Below, piece after piece: positions 1-8,669 of a DNA stretch of 52,831 nt (the stretch's first letter is position 1; every line of letters starts with the position of its first letter). This DNA comes from Chitinophagaceae bacterium. Its GTDB lineage: Bacteria; Bacteroidota; Bacteroidia; Chitinophagales; Chitinophagaceae. Below the pieces are notes generated by a model. That model saw only the letters and a program-made list of their open reading frames with translations. It searched no databases and was not told the origin of the DNA. The stretch is from NCBI GenBank assembly GCA_947372105.1, contig CANBSH010000010.1:1-52831 (forward strand). The letters are read 5' to 3'. The position numbers and the translations under genes were made by a program.

Positions 1-1853
1 GTGAAATCGTTTTGAGTATAAAACTGCCCCGTAAATGGCATATACATATCTGCTTTATAATCAGTGTGATAAATAAATTCCAACCCAGTGGACAGGTTTA
101 AATTTTTATAAAAATTGCCTTCAAAAGCAATACGTTGTCTAGTTAGTACTAATGGCACATGTATAGGACCATTTTGATCCACTAATTGCACATTCAACTG
201 GTTGTACCAATTCCAATGAGTACTTAAAGCCACTTTATTTTCGGTTTGGAAGCGCAAATAATTAATCGCCCCTGAATAAGAAATAGGTTGATAGCCACTC
301 GTAAAATAATTATAGTTATTAATTAGCTGATAATTCACTTGCAATCTCCACTCCTTTCTTTGATTGCCCAGCACTCCCATCATATCAATCGTATTTTCTT
401 TAGTAATGCCTGGTAAAGTCTTGATGGGAAATTGAGTATAGCCTAATAAATTAGCCGAAGGGGTTCTGTTAAAATTTTGGAAAGCCAACTTAATATAATT
501 GCCTTTATCATTTAATATTCTTGATAAATACACTTGTGCTTCATAATCTCCCGAATAAAATCCATTCAAAAATAATTTCCCAGCAGCCAACATATCCCAT
601 AATTGATTCTTTGTTTTATTTTTATACACTCCAAAAGCATATAAATCATAATTCGACCAACTAGGTTTATTGATAAAACTTACATGATAAGTTTGATAGC
701 CCCCTCCTAATTGTAAATATTGGTTACTATTTGTTTTTTCAGGAAAACTGACCAAACTAAATTCCTCCGACAATTTGTTCCAAGTGTCTTGCAACAACAT
801 TTCTGTACCTGGCTTTAAGGTATAACCAAAGTATTGCTGATACCTTAATGAGTCGGGCTTGTTGTCTGCAAATAAAAATTGGCTACTCGTGTATTTTAGT
901 TCGCTTTGAAAACGTAAACGAGGATAAAACATATAGGTAGTGACAGTATCTTTCACAATAGAATCCTTTTGACCAATATCATAAGTTTGCTTCCACAACA
1001 ATGTGTTATCCTTATAGGTTGACCCAGTTGTAATACTTGTGTTAAATGGATTTTTAAAAGACAGTCCGCTCACTCCCAATCGGGTATCTAATTCATAGGG
1101 ATTATTTAAAGACAAACTATCCAATAAAGCGCCATTGATTAATCCTCCATTTTCAGAAGAACCAATTTTATTAGACAACATGACTAAAAAAGTTTCATGT
1201 TGCTTTCGTTTGGATTGAAAATGCATTGTGATGCGCATATTATTCGCATTCGCGCTTTGATTTTTTACATTACCTGGCGCATTACTAAATCGATAATCAA
1301 AAGAAAAATTTAATTGCTTTTGCTTGTTTTGCGTATGCTTGATTTCAATTAATTGTTCTCCTTTGCCCCCCAATAAATAGCCCAATTCGGTATAGGGTCT
1401 TGTAGTTTGATAAAAAGGCGTTTCAGCTAATGTATAATTATAAGTATCATAGGCATGGAATCCATAATCCAATCCTGCATGAGAAATAGAATTTGTAAGA
1501 TAAGACTTAGAAGCTGCTCCTAAATTTCCTAAACTATAACTTGTATAGGGAATAGGGTAATGAACAAAAAAATCATTGATGCTCGTATCTAAAGAATGGG
1601 CATCATTGTTGTTGTAATACTTATAAAAAATAGTGATTGAATCTGCATACTGATCTCTTCTTTGTAATGAATCATTTTTAGTTCCTTTCCCAGCACTTCC
1701 ATTCCCAACTATACCGCTACCACGTCCCATCATAGATCCCATATTCCCCACATTCCCCATATTCCCCATCATTTTTTGCGCTTGCATCTTATTAGATAAG
1801 ATCAAACTTAAAAATCCGAAAAAGAAAAATCGATGTATCGAGGATAGACGCAT
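1..1853 (-). CDS. Putative outer-membrane porin (Porin_10-like), 3' end missing
   Basis: The reading frame runs off the left edge, so about 617 N-terminal codons are present and the C-terminus is missing. It starts with an ATG at 1851-1853 and a signal peptide (basic MRLSSIHR, then a phenylalanine/leucine-rich core ending near QAQ). A short Met-Gly-Asn repeat follows. The rest is rich in aromatic residues and alternating polar/hydrophobic stretches with many Asn/Tyr/Thr turns, as expected for an outer-membrane beta barrel. It begins 4 bases after the purine nucleoside phosphorylase stop codon, so the two are probably co-transcribed. A porin of this kind next to that gene is, from memory, a common Bacteroidota arrangement. 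The family call rests on general resemblance and context, so the precise substrate is unknown. Confidence 0.7.
   Translation of the reverse strand, partial: MRLSSIHRFFFFGFLSLILSNKMQAQKMMGNMGNVGNMGSMMGRGSGIVGNGSAGKGTKNDSLQRRDQYADSITIFYKYYNNNDAHSLDTSINDFFVHYPIPYTSYSLGNLGAASKSYLTNSISHAGLDYGFHAYDTYNYTLAETPFYQTTRPYTELGYLLGGKGEQLIEIKHTQNKQKQLNFSFDYRFSNAPGNVKNQSANANNMRITMHFQSKRKQHETFLVMLSNKIGSSENGGLINGALLDSLSLNNPYELDTRLGVSGLSFKNPFNTSITTGSTYKDNTLLWKQTYDIGQKDSIVKDTVTTYMFYPRLRFQSELKYTSSQFLFADNKPDSLRYQQYFGYTLKPGTEMLLQDTWNKLSEEFSLVSFPEKTNSNQYLQLGGGYQTYHVSFINKPSWSNYDLYAFGVYKNKTKNQLWDMLAAGKLFLNGFYSGDYEAQVYLSRILNDKGNYIKLAFQNFNRTPSANLLGYTQFPIKTLPGITKENTIDMMGVLGNQRKEWRLQVNYQLINNYNYFTSGYQPISYSGAINYLRFQTENKVALSTHWNWYNQLNVQLVDQNGPIHVPLVLTRQRIAFEGNFYKNLNLSTGLEFIYHTDYKADMYMPFTGQFYTQNDF
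1738..1770 (-). repeat. 9-nt in-frame tandem repeat encoding Met-Gly-Asn units
   Basis: Three and a half near-identical 9-base units (plus-strand CCCATATTC, CCCACATTC, CCCATATTC, CCCATC) lie just downstream of the signal-peptide codons of the porin gene and encode MGN/VGN units. Because the unit is a multiple of three, copy-number change would lengthen or shorten the mature N-terminus without breaking the frame. Confidence 0.75.
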
Positions 1854-1857
1854 TGCG

Positions 1858-2682
1858 TTAGGAAATTTGTTTGACTAAATCGCTAATGATTAAAGTTAAT
1901 TTAGGTTCAGCAGCATTGGCGGCTTCTAATACTTCCTGATGCGTAATCACATTGTTATCTTCGCGAATACCTAAATCGGTCACCACACTAATTGCAAATA
2001 CTTTCATGCCACAGTGAATAGCTGCAATATTTTCTTGCACGGTACTCATGCCAACAACATCGCCGCCTACCGCTTTAATTAATTTATATTCTGCCTTTGT
2101 TTCAAAAGTAGGGCCCGTAACGCCCACATATACACCTTCATGAACTTTGATTTGATGCGCATCAGCTATAGCTTTTGCTTTATCTATAAATTCCTGTGCA
2201 TATGGCTCACTCATATCAGGAAAACGAGTGCCTAATGCAGATTCATTCTTACCTATTAATGGATTGATGGAAAATAAACTGATATGATCTTTGATGATCA
2301 TCAAATCACCCACTAAGTAATCGGGATGTACACCACCAGCGGCATTAGATAATATCAATTGATCCACTCCTAATAATTTTAAAACTCTCACAGGATAAGC
2401 TACTTGTTCGGGAGAATAACCTTCATAAAAATGAAATCGTCCTTCCATCACCCATACTTTTACATCATTTAAAGTGCCTAATATTAATCGGCCTTTATGA
2501 CCCTCTACAGTACTTACTGGGAAATGAGGAATTTGAGTATAAGGAATTTCAAATTCCACTTGAATTTTAGTCGCTAGATTGCCTAACCCACTTCCTAAGA
2601 TAATAGCCGTTTTTGCACTGGCTTTAATTTTAGATTGAATGAACTGAGCAGTCTCGGTTAATTGTGTCATCAATGGCGTCAT
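1858..2682 (-). CDS. punA: Purine nucleoside phosphorylase (trimeric class II)
   Basis: Phosphorolysis of purine (deoxy)nucleosides to free base and (deoxy)ribose-1-phosphate in the cytosol for purine salvage. The 274-residue length fits the trimeric PNP/MTAP family. Visible motifs are the phosphate-binding GSGLG near 30-34, GRFHFYEGY near 81-89, SNAAGG near 112-117, VTGPTFET near 188-195 and GMSTVQE near 211-217. The base-recognition region reads SVVTDLG, with Asp near 236 where mammalian PNP has the Asn that reads 6-oxopurines, so the substrate range may differ. Two starts are possible, M1 or M5 (2670). The next gene downstream, a porin, starts 4 bases after this stop. A TATATTTG -7 box sits 22 bases upstream. 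Confidence 0.93.
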   Translation of the reverse strand: MTPLMTQLTETAQFIQSKIKASAKTAIILGSGLGNLATKIQVEFEIPYTQIPHFPVSTVEGHKGRLILGTLNDVKVWVMEGRFHFYEGYSPEQVAYPVRVLKLLGVDQLILSNAAGGVHPDYLVGDLMIIKDHISLFSINPLIGKNESALGTRFPDMSEPYAQEFIDKAKAIADAHQIKVHEGVYVGVTGPTFETKAEYKLIKAVGGDVVGMSTVQENIAAIHCGMKVFAISVVTDLGIREDNNVITHQEVLEAANAAEPKLTLIISDLVKQIS

Positions 2683-2704
2683 AAATAACGGTTATATTAG
2701 GCCA

Positions 2705-2712
2705 CAAATATA
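2705..2712 (-). promoter_or_regulatory. Candidate -7 promoter box of punA
   Basis: TATATTTG on the minus strand matches the Bacteroidota primary sigma consensus TAnnTTTG and lies 22 bases before the first punA ATG. A TTG lies 22 bases further upstream (2735-2737), a little beyond the usual spacing of about 19. Confidence 0.55.
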
Positions 2713-2741
2713 ACGACAGATGCCCATTATATTCCAATATT

Positions 2742-3986
2742 CTAAGCCTTTGAACGAGTCGGGTCATGTTTTAACACCCAATAAGCAATCACGGCACTAC
2801 AAAGCATAAAAAACGCACCTAATAGAAAGGCTGCGCCTGGAAAATAAATATGAGTAGGACTATTTTTAACAGAAAAATAAGAAGTTAATCCAATCATAAT
2901 TGGAGGGCCAATAATTGTAGTTAAGCTATTTAAACCTGTAAGAGACCCTTGCAATTCTCCTTGTTCATTTTTAGGTACATGCACCGAAATAAGCGCTTGT
3001 AAGGCGGGGCCAGAAATACCCCCTAAACAATAAGGAATCAAAAACACAAACATCATCCAACCTTGGGTGGCAAAAGCAAATAAGGTGAGCCCAACGGCAT
3101 ATAAAGCAATTCCTATATAAACACTTTTTTCATTTCCTAATTTTGGATTCACGACCCTTATAAGTAATCCTTGCACTAAACCCACCAAAAGACCCACTAG
3201 GCCTAAAGAAATTCCAATAGTTTTAGGCGTCCATCCAAACTTAGTAATATTTGCAAAGCTCCAATTACTTTGTACCGAATGCGCTGCTAAATAAATAAAA
3301 ATTAAAGAAATAATTAAACCTATAACTGCAGGGTATCTTTTTAAGTTCATTAAAGATCCAACCGGATTCGCTCTCTTCCAGTCAAATGCCCGACGATGCT
3401 CTTTATCTAAGGATTCAGGTAATACAAAATAACCATACAATGCATTAATTAAAGCTAAGCCTGCTGATACTAAAAAAGGAATGCGCGCGCCGTATTCACC
3501 TAAGAGCCCTCCTAACATTGGACCAATGATAAAACCAATTCCAAATGCGGCCCCTATCATTCCAAAATTTTGGGCTCGATTTTTTTCATCACTAATATCG
3601 GCCATGTAGGCAGCAGCTGTGGTAAAGCTAGCGCCGGTGATTCCCGAAATAGTGCGACCTACAAATAACCAACCTATAGTAGGAGCGAAAGCTAAAAATA
3701 TATAGTCTAATCCAAATCCTAATAATGAAAAAAGTAAAATGGGACGACGACCATAATGATCGCTTAAACTTCCCAATACCGGTGCAAACACAAATTGCAT
3801 ACCAGCGTACAATAAAGTCATTGCAATGGCATACTTAGAAATAGAACTGATATCGGTACGATCCGTCACATGTAATAAATGCTGCAAAAGTTGAGGAAAT
3901 ACAGGAATTATAATTCCAAAACCAATGACGTCAATTAAAATGGTAATGAAAATAAAACCGACTGCCGCTTTTTTAGGATTTGCCAT
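2742..3986 (-). CDS. TetA/TCR-like major facilitator transporter
   Basis: A 414-residue, 12-helix inner-membrane MFS protein of the TetA-like drug:proton antiporter group. The opening helix carries DVIGFGIIIPVFP (19-31), typical of the TCR group. Motif A, GSLSDHYGRRP (72-82), follows helix 2, and a helix-5 motif ends in GPMLGG. A long cytoplasmic loop separates the two halves near residues 190-215. Many chromosomal members of this family have no role in tetracycline resistance, so the substrate cannot be stated. It is a single-gene unit: punA downstream has its own promoter box, and a well-spaced promoter lies upstream. Confidence 0.88.
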   Translation of the reverse strand: MANPKKAAVGFIFITILIDVIGFGIIIPVFPQLLQHLLHVTDRTDISSISKYAIAMTLLYAGMQFVFAPVLGSLSDHYGRRPILLFSLLGFGLDYIFLAFAPTIGWLFVGRTISGITGASFTTAAAYMADISDEKNRAQNFGMIGAAFGIGFIIGPMLGGLLGEYGARIPFLVSAGLALINALYGYFVLPESLDKEHRRAFDWKRANPVGSLMNLKRYPAVIGLIISLIFIYLAAHSVQSNWSFANITKFGWTPKTIGISLGLVGLLVGLVQGLLIRVVNPKLGNEKSVYIGIALYAVGLTLFAFATQGWMMFVFLIPYCLGGISGPALQALISVHVPKNEQGELQGSLTGLNSLTTIIGPPIMIGLTSYFSVKNSPTHIYFPGAAFLLGAFFMLCSAVIAYWVLKHDPTRSKA

Positions 3987-4027
3987 ACGAAATGAATAGA
4001 TATAAAACGTTGATAGAATAATCTACT

Positions 4028-4057
4028 CAAATATACAGTTACTCGCTTATATTTCAA
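4028..4057 (-). promoter_or_regulatory. Candidate promoter of the TetA-like transporter
   Basis: On the minus strand a TTG (4055-4057) is followed after exactly 19 bases by TATATTTG (4028-4035). This matches the known Bacteroidota -33/-7 consensus TTG-N19-TAnnTTTG. The start codon is 41 bases downstream. It is the best-formed promoter I found in the window. Confidence 0.65.
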
Positions 4058-4124
4058 AACGAGTACTTGAAGCTTTTTAGATTAACTCAATTTGGGTAAA
4101 ACTAACCAAGTACTAATAAAGATT

Positions 4125-6728
4125 TTAAGCTTCATTCCTAAAGACCACAACCCCGTCAAAAATGTCCACAATCACTTTTTTAGTCTTATCAATTTCACCA
4201 CTTAATATTTTTTTACTCAAATCATTCACTACAATTTTTTGAATCAACCTTTTTAAGGGTCTAGCACCTAATTGAATATCAAATCCTTGATCCGCTAAAT
4301 AGTCTACTAAATAATCTGAAAACTCAATTTGCATTCCATTTTTTTGCACTAATAATCGGAGATTATTTAATTGAATTTTAACAATACCCGCCATTTGTTT
4401 TTGTAACAAAGGAGAGAACATAATAATTTCATCCACTCTGTTTAAAAATTCAGGTCGAATGGTTTGCTTTAATAAGGCCATGACTTCCACTTTAGATTGC
4501 TCTGTTTTTTCGACTACATTTTTATCTGTCACTCCTTCAAAAGCTTCTTGAATAATATGGCTACCAATATTACTAGTCATAATAATAATGGTGTTTTTAA
4601 AATTCACGGTTCTGCCTTTATTATCTGTCAAATGTCCGTCATCCAAAACTTGTAATAATATATTCCATACATCTGGATGAGCTTTTTCAATTTCATCTAA
4701 TAAGACCACACTATATGGTTTTCTTCTTACCGATTCGGTCAACTGACCCCCTTCATCATAACCCACATATCCTGGAGGCGCTCCTACTAATCGTGAAACG
4801 GAATGTTTTTCTTGATACTCGCTCATATCAATACGAGTCATCATCGCATCGTCATCAAATAAATAATTCGCTAAGGCTTTTGCTAATTCGGTTTTACCTA
4901 CTCCGGTGGTTCCTAAAAAGATAAAAGATCCTATAGGTTTTTTGGGATCTTGCAAACCCGCTCTACTTCTGCGGATAGCATCTGACACCGCAGTGATGGC
5001 TTCTTCCTGGCCAATCACTCGTTGATGTAACTCATTTTCTAAATGCAATAATTTTTCCCTTTCCGATTGCATCATTTTGCTCACAGGAATTCCTGTTGCT
5101 TTTGCTACATTTTCAGCAATATCTTCGGCATCCACTTCTTCTTTCATCAATCTTTTTCCATGACTTCCTAATTCATGTAACAGCTGCGTCCATCCCACTA
5201 AATTATTTTCCTGCTCTTTGACTTTACCATATCTTATTTCTGCGACTTTGCCATAATCTCCGTTACGTTCTGCCACTTCAGCTTCCTGCTTTAATTTTTC
5301 AATATCCGCTTTCCCGTTTTGAATTTTATCCACCAATTCCTTCTCTTCTGTCCATTTTGCTTTTAAAGTATCTTGCTCCACCATTAAATTACTTATCTCA
5401 ATATTCAACGCTTTCAATTGTTCCGGATTGTTTTCTCTTTTAATAGCCTCTCTCTCAATCTCTAATTGTCTTATTTGACGTATCAAAGTATCTAACTCTT
5501 CAGGCATTGAATTCATCTCTAATCTTAACTTGGCTGCACTTTCATCAATCAAATCAATTGCCTTGTCGGGTAAAAAACGATCTGTAATATATCGGGTAGA
5601 AAGTTCCACCGCAGCAATAATGGCTTCATCTTTAATACGAACATGATGATGAGTTTCATATCTTTCTTTCAATCCTCTTAAAATAGAAATCGCATCTTCT
5701 TTACTAGGTTCATCAATCATTACCTTTTGGAAACGACGTTCTAATGCTTTGTCTTTTTCAAAAAACTTTTGATACTCATTTAAAGTAGTCGCGCCAATGG
5801 CTCTCAATTCTCCTCTTGCTAATGCTGGTTTTAAAATATTCGCTGCATCCATAGCTCCTTCGCCCCCTCCAGCACCCACTAGAGTATGTATTTCATCAAT
5901 AAATAAAATAATTTCACCATCACTGTCTGCCACTTCTTTCACCACTCCTTTTAAACGTTCTTCAAACTCGCCTTTATATTTAGCACCTGCAATTAATTGC
6001 CCCATATCCAAAGCAAAAATGATTTTACTTTTTAAATTATCAGGAACATCTCCATTCACAATTCGCATAGCTAACCCTTCAGCAATAGCCGTCTTCCCTA
6101 CACCAGGCTCTCCTACTAAAATGGGATTATTTTTACTACGTCTTGATAAAATATGTAGGGTTCTTCTAATTTCTTCGTCACGACCAATCACAGGATCTAA
6201 CTTTCCTTTATGAGCTAACTCATTTAAATTTTTAGCATATTTAGAAAGCGATTGAAATTGAGTTTCTTGTGTGGCGGATTGAACCGTCTCCCCTTTTCTT
6301 AATTCCTTGATGGCAGCCGTCAATCCTTTTTCTGTAAGCCCTGCATCTTTTAAAATTTTAGAGACTGAATCATTCACTTGCATCATTGCAATTAATAAAT
6401 GTTCAACAGTGATAAATTCATCCCCAAATATTTTTAGAGCAGCACTTGCTTTTAATAACACTGCATTTAAATCTCTACTTAAATTACCTGCAGGTTCTCC
6501 TGTAGTTTGTTTCGCCAATACTTTAATTTGATCTTCCGTTTTTTGTAAAACTAAGGCCGGATTGACATTATTTTTTTTTAATAAAAATTCAGTAGGGCTA
6601 TCCTTTTCTAATAATATGGCTTTTAATAAATGAGCGGTATCAATGACAGCATGTTGGTTATTATAAGCCAACTGCTGAGCGGATTGGATCGCTTCTTGCG
6701 CCTTGATGGTATATTGATTTAGATTCAT
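4125..6728 (-). CDS. clpB: ATP-dependent disaggregase ClpB
   Basis: Hexameric AAA+ chaperone that threads aggregated proteins for refolding together with DnaK. The 867-residue length is normal for ClpB. Order of parts: N-terminal Clp repeat domain (1-150); first AAA+ module with Walker A GEPGVGKT (206-213) and Walker B LFIDEIHT (near 275-282); a long coiled-coil M domain at roughly 400-530, which separates ClpB from ClpA/ClpC; and a second AAA+ module with Walker A GTTGVGKT near 605, pore loop GYVGYDEGG and sensor motif GARPLKR. The start ATG gives MNLNQYTIKA, the usual ClpB N-terminus. It stands alone, divergent from the small membrane-protein gene. No heat-shock operator such as CIRCE was seen upstream. 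Confidence 0.97.
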   Translation of the reverse strand: MNLNQYTIKAQEAIQSAQQLAYNNQHAVIDTAHLLKAILLEKDSPTEFLLKKNNVNPALVLQKTEDQIKVLAKQTTGEPAGNLSRDLNAVLLKASAALKIFGDEFITVEHLLIAMMQVNDSVSKILKDAGLTEKGLTAAIKELRKGETVQSATQETQFQSLSKYAKNLNELAHKGKLDPVIGRDEEIRRTLHILSRRSKNNPILVGEPGVGKTAIAEGLAMRIVNGDVPDNLKSKIIFALDMGQLIAGAKYKGEFEERLKGVVKEVADSDGEIILFIDEIHTLVGAGGGEGAMDAANILKPALARGELRAIGATTLNEYQKFFEKDKALERRFQKVMIDEPSKEDAISILRGLKERYETHHHVRIKDEAIIAAVELSTRYITDRFLPDKAIDLIDESAAKLRLEMNSMPEELDTLIRQIRQLEIEREAIKRENNPEQLKALNIEISNLMVEQDTLKAKWTEEKELVDKIQNGKADIEKLKQEAEVAERNGDYGKVAEIRYGKVKEQENNLVGWTQLLHELGSHGKRLMKEEVDAEDIAENVAKATGIPVSKMMQSEREKLLHLENELHQRVIGQEEAITAVSDAIRRSRAGLQDPKKPIGSFIFLGTTGVGKTELAKALANYLFDDDAMMTRIDMSEYQEKHSVSRLVGAPPGYVGYDEGGQLTESVRRKPYSVVLLDEIEKAHPDVWNILLQVLDDGHLTDNKGRTVNFKNTIIIMTSNIGSHIIQEAFEGVTDKNVVEKTEQSKVEVMALLKQTIRPEFLNRVDEIIMFSPLLQKQMAGIVKIQLNNLRLLVQKNGMQIEFSDYLVDYLADQGFDIQLGARPLKRLIQKIVVNDLSKKILSGEIDKTKKVIVDIFDGVVVFRNEA

Positions 6729-6876
6729 ACAAAACGGTTTTAGTACACCCTATTTACCTCAAATTTGCATCCACCCTTTTAATTCAGTAATTATGTCTTA
6801 AAAAACTGATAAAAACGGAACTAAAGTCAGTTACAACAAGGTTTTTCTGCTAATTTTACATGAAACAGGATTTACT

Positions 6877-7251
6877 ATGATGCATGCCAAACGACCTCAA
6901 TTGTTCAGAACCATATATGAACACAAGAGTGAGCCACTTGCCGAAAAAAAAGTTTTTTACAAAAGAGTCATCACCAACTTTTTATGGACGATTCTCATAT
7001 TATCAGTTTGTTTGGCAATTGGTATTTTTGGATATAAATATTTAGGGCCTATGAGTTGGATTGATTCATTACATAATGCCTCCATGATTTTAGGAGGTAT
7101 GGGGCCTGTTGTAACGATTGAAACTTTTTGGGGTAAAATATTTTCTTCTTTTTACGCCTTATTTAGTGGCGTAGTATTCATTACTAATATTGGCGTTTTA
7201 ATCGCCCCTATTGCGCATCGATTTTTTCATCAAATGCATTTAGAAGATTGA
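6877..7251 (+). CDS. Small two-helix membrane protein with channel-like pore loop, uncharacterised
   Basis: A 124-residue protein with two predicted membrane helices (about 34-56 and 84-112) enclosing a short re-entrant-looking segment, SLHNASMILGGMGPVV (64-79). The layout (helix, amphipathic pore helix, glycine-rich turn, second helix starting at GKIFSSFYALFSG) matches the pore module of two-helix potassium channels, but the TVGYG selectivity sequence is replaced by GGMGPV. It may be an ion-channel relative with altered or lost potassium selectivity; this is inference. The stop codon overlaps the queG start (TTGA), so the two are translationally coupled. Two consecutive ATG codons (6877, 6880) are possible starts. 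Confidence 0.75.
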   Translation: MMHAKRPQLFRTIYEHKSEPLAEKKVFYKRVITNFLWTILILSVCLAIGIFGYKYLGPMSWIDSLHNASMILGGMGPVVTIETFWGKIFSSFYALFSGVVFITNIGVLIAPIAHRFFHQMHLED

Positions 7252-8201
7252 GCCCAGAAGTAAATACTTTATGGATTAAATCCTTAGCGAGGCAATATGG
7301 ATTTGATTATTGTGGCATTGCTAAAGCACAAGAATTAACACAAGATGCTAAACGTTTAGATGCTTGGCTTCAAAAAGGTTTTCAAGGTGACATGACCTAT
7401 ATGGAAAATCATTTTGAGATGAGAGTTGATCCAAGAAAATTAGTACCTGGTGCGAAATCGGTGATCACTTTTTTGAAAAACTATTTTCCTTCCAATATTG
7501 AAATACAAAAAAAAGAGAACCCACAGGATGCTGTCCCCAACATAGCAAAATATGCTTGGGGTGAAGATTATCACGAAGTAATAAGAAATCAAATGCATTC
7601 TTTTTTAGAAGAGATGCGACAAAAAATAGGAAAAATAGAAGGTCGTGGTTTTGTAGATTCAGCGCCAGTTTTAGAAAGATCGTGGGCACAACTTTCTGGT
7701 GCCGGTTGGATTGGAAAAAATGGAAACTTAATTCGTCCGCAAGCTGGCTCCTTTTTTTTCATTGCTAATTTAATTGTGGACATTGAATTAGTATACGACT
7801 CCCCCCTTCCTCAAGATTATTGTGGCACTTGTACTAAATGTATAGATGCTTGTCCCACACAAGCCATTCTGCCTGACAAAACTATTCAAGGAAATCATTG
7901 TATTAGTTATTACACTATTGAATTAAAAAAGATGGAAGGGTTGCCCGAAAATGCATCCTTGCAAAACTGGGCTTTTGGTTGCGATATTTGTCAAGATGTT
8001 TGTCCTTGGAATCGATTTAGCAAAGCCCACCAGGAAACCCATTTCAAGCCATTGGAGGGATTATTGCAACTAAGTAAGAACGACTGGATGCAAATGGAGG
8101 AAACCACTTTCAAAGAAAGGTTTAAAAAATCTCCTATTCTAAGAACCAAATTGAAGGGAATGAAACGAAATATACAATGGCTAATGGATCGCCGCTTGTA
8201 G
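7248..8201 (+). CDS. queG: Epoxyqueuosine reductase QueG
   Basis: Cobalamin- and iron-sulfur-dependent enzyme that reduces epoxyqueuosine to queuosine in tRNA anticodon loops, the last step of queuosine synthesis. The N-terminal cobalamin-binding region contains DSAPVLERSWA with the likely proton-donor Asp near 137. Two 4Fe-4S clusters are built by CGTCTKCIDACP (Cys192, 195, 198, 202) and GCDICQDVCPW (Cys245, 248, 252), with a further Cys at 218. No ATG or GTG lies in frame before the conserved N-terminal segment, so the start is TTG at 7248, overlapping the previous stop as TTGA. The 3' end overlaps the convergent SRPBCC gene by 21 bases. Confidence 0.95.
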   Translation: MSPEVNTLWIKSLARQYGFDYCGIAKAQELTQDAKRLDAWLQKGFQGDMTYMENHFEMRVDPRKLVPGAKSVITFLKNYFPSNIEIQKKENPQDAVPNIAKYAWGEDYHEVIRNQMHSFLEEMRQKIGKIEGRGFVDSAPVLERSWAQLSGAGWIGKNGNLIRPQAGSFFFIANLIVDIELVYDSPLPQDYCGTCTKCIDACPTQAILPDKTIQGNHCISYYTIELKKMEGLPENASLQNWAFGCDICQDVCPWNRFSKAHQETHFKPLEGLLQLSKNDWMQMEETTFKERFKKSPILRTKLKGMKRNIQWLMDRRL

Positions 8202-8669
8202 ATGCTGTAATTCTAATTCCATCTTACCCCCTAATAATTTTTCATTTAATAAGGTTTGGAATTTTTCCCAAGGATACCATTTTACATGTTGTTCAAAGGA
8301 CCAATGCACTACATAAGTGCCTTCTTGTAAAGGCAACCATTCTATAGTTACTAAATAAGGTGCTTGTCCGGTAGCAATCCAATTAAATTGGACGCTTGAA
8401 TCTGTTTTTTGAGCAATGTGAATTTTTTGTGTTCCAATGTAAGCAGTGTCATTTTGAAAAACGACTTTATTTTCTTTCCACTCAGTCATCCATTCATTCC
8501 AATGGTTTAAATCGGCAACATAGTATGCTATTTTATCTGATTGTGCATTTACCTCAATCGCTCTTGACACTACTACAGTAGAAGGAAATAAAGTGGAGAT
8601 AGCCGTAATGATTGAAGCTAACACCAACACACTGATAAAAAATAATTTGACAAGTTTCATTATTCCCAT
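8181..8669 (-). CDS. Membrane-anchored SRPBCC-fold protein
   Basis: A 162-residue protein with one N-terminal hydrophobic segment (about 5-26), either an anchor or an uncleaved signal. The soluble domain resembles the SRPBCC/polyketide-cyclase fold: a helix-strand start VSRAIEVNAQSDKIAYYVADLNHWNEWM, repeated beta strands and a long C-terminal helix from about 125. Such domains bind hydrophobic ligands, but no specific function can be read. It overlaps the upstream ABC permease gene by 10 bases and the convergent queG by 21 bases, so it is the last gene of the sppA-permease operon. M1 and M4 are both plausible starts. Confidence 0.75.
   Translation of the reverse strand: MGIMKLVKLFFISVLVLASIITAISTLFPSTVVVSRAIEVNAQSDKIAYYVADLNHWNEWMTEWKENKVVFQNDTAYIGTQKIHIAQKTDSSVQFNWIATGQAPYLVTIEWLPLQEGTYVVHWSFEQHVKWYPWEKFQTLLNEKLLGGKMELELQHLQAAIH

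Noticed and set aside
2742..3986. Tetracycline-resistance determinant
   Set aside because: The protein belongs to the TetA-like MFS group, but the chromosomal context and lack of a tetR-type regulator give no support for a resistance role.
5797..6213. 138-codon open frame antisense to clpB
   Set aside because: It is a shadow of the clpB frame; the composition is low in charged variety and the opposite strand encodes the conserved AAA+ core.
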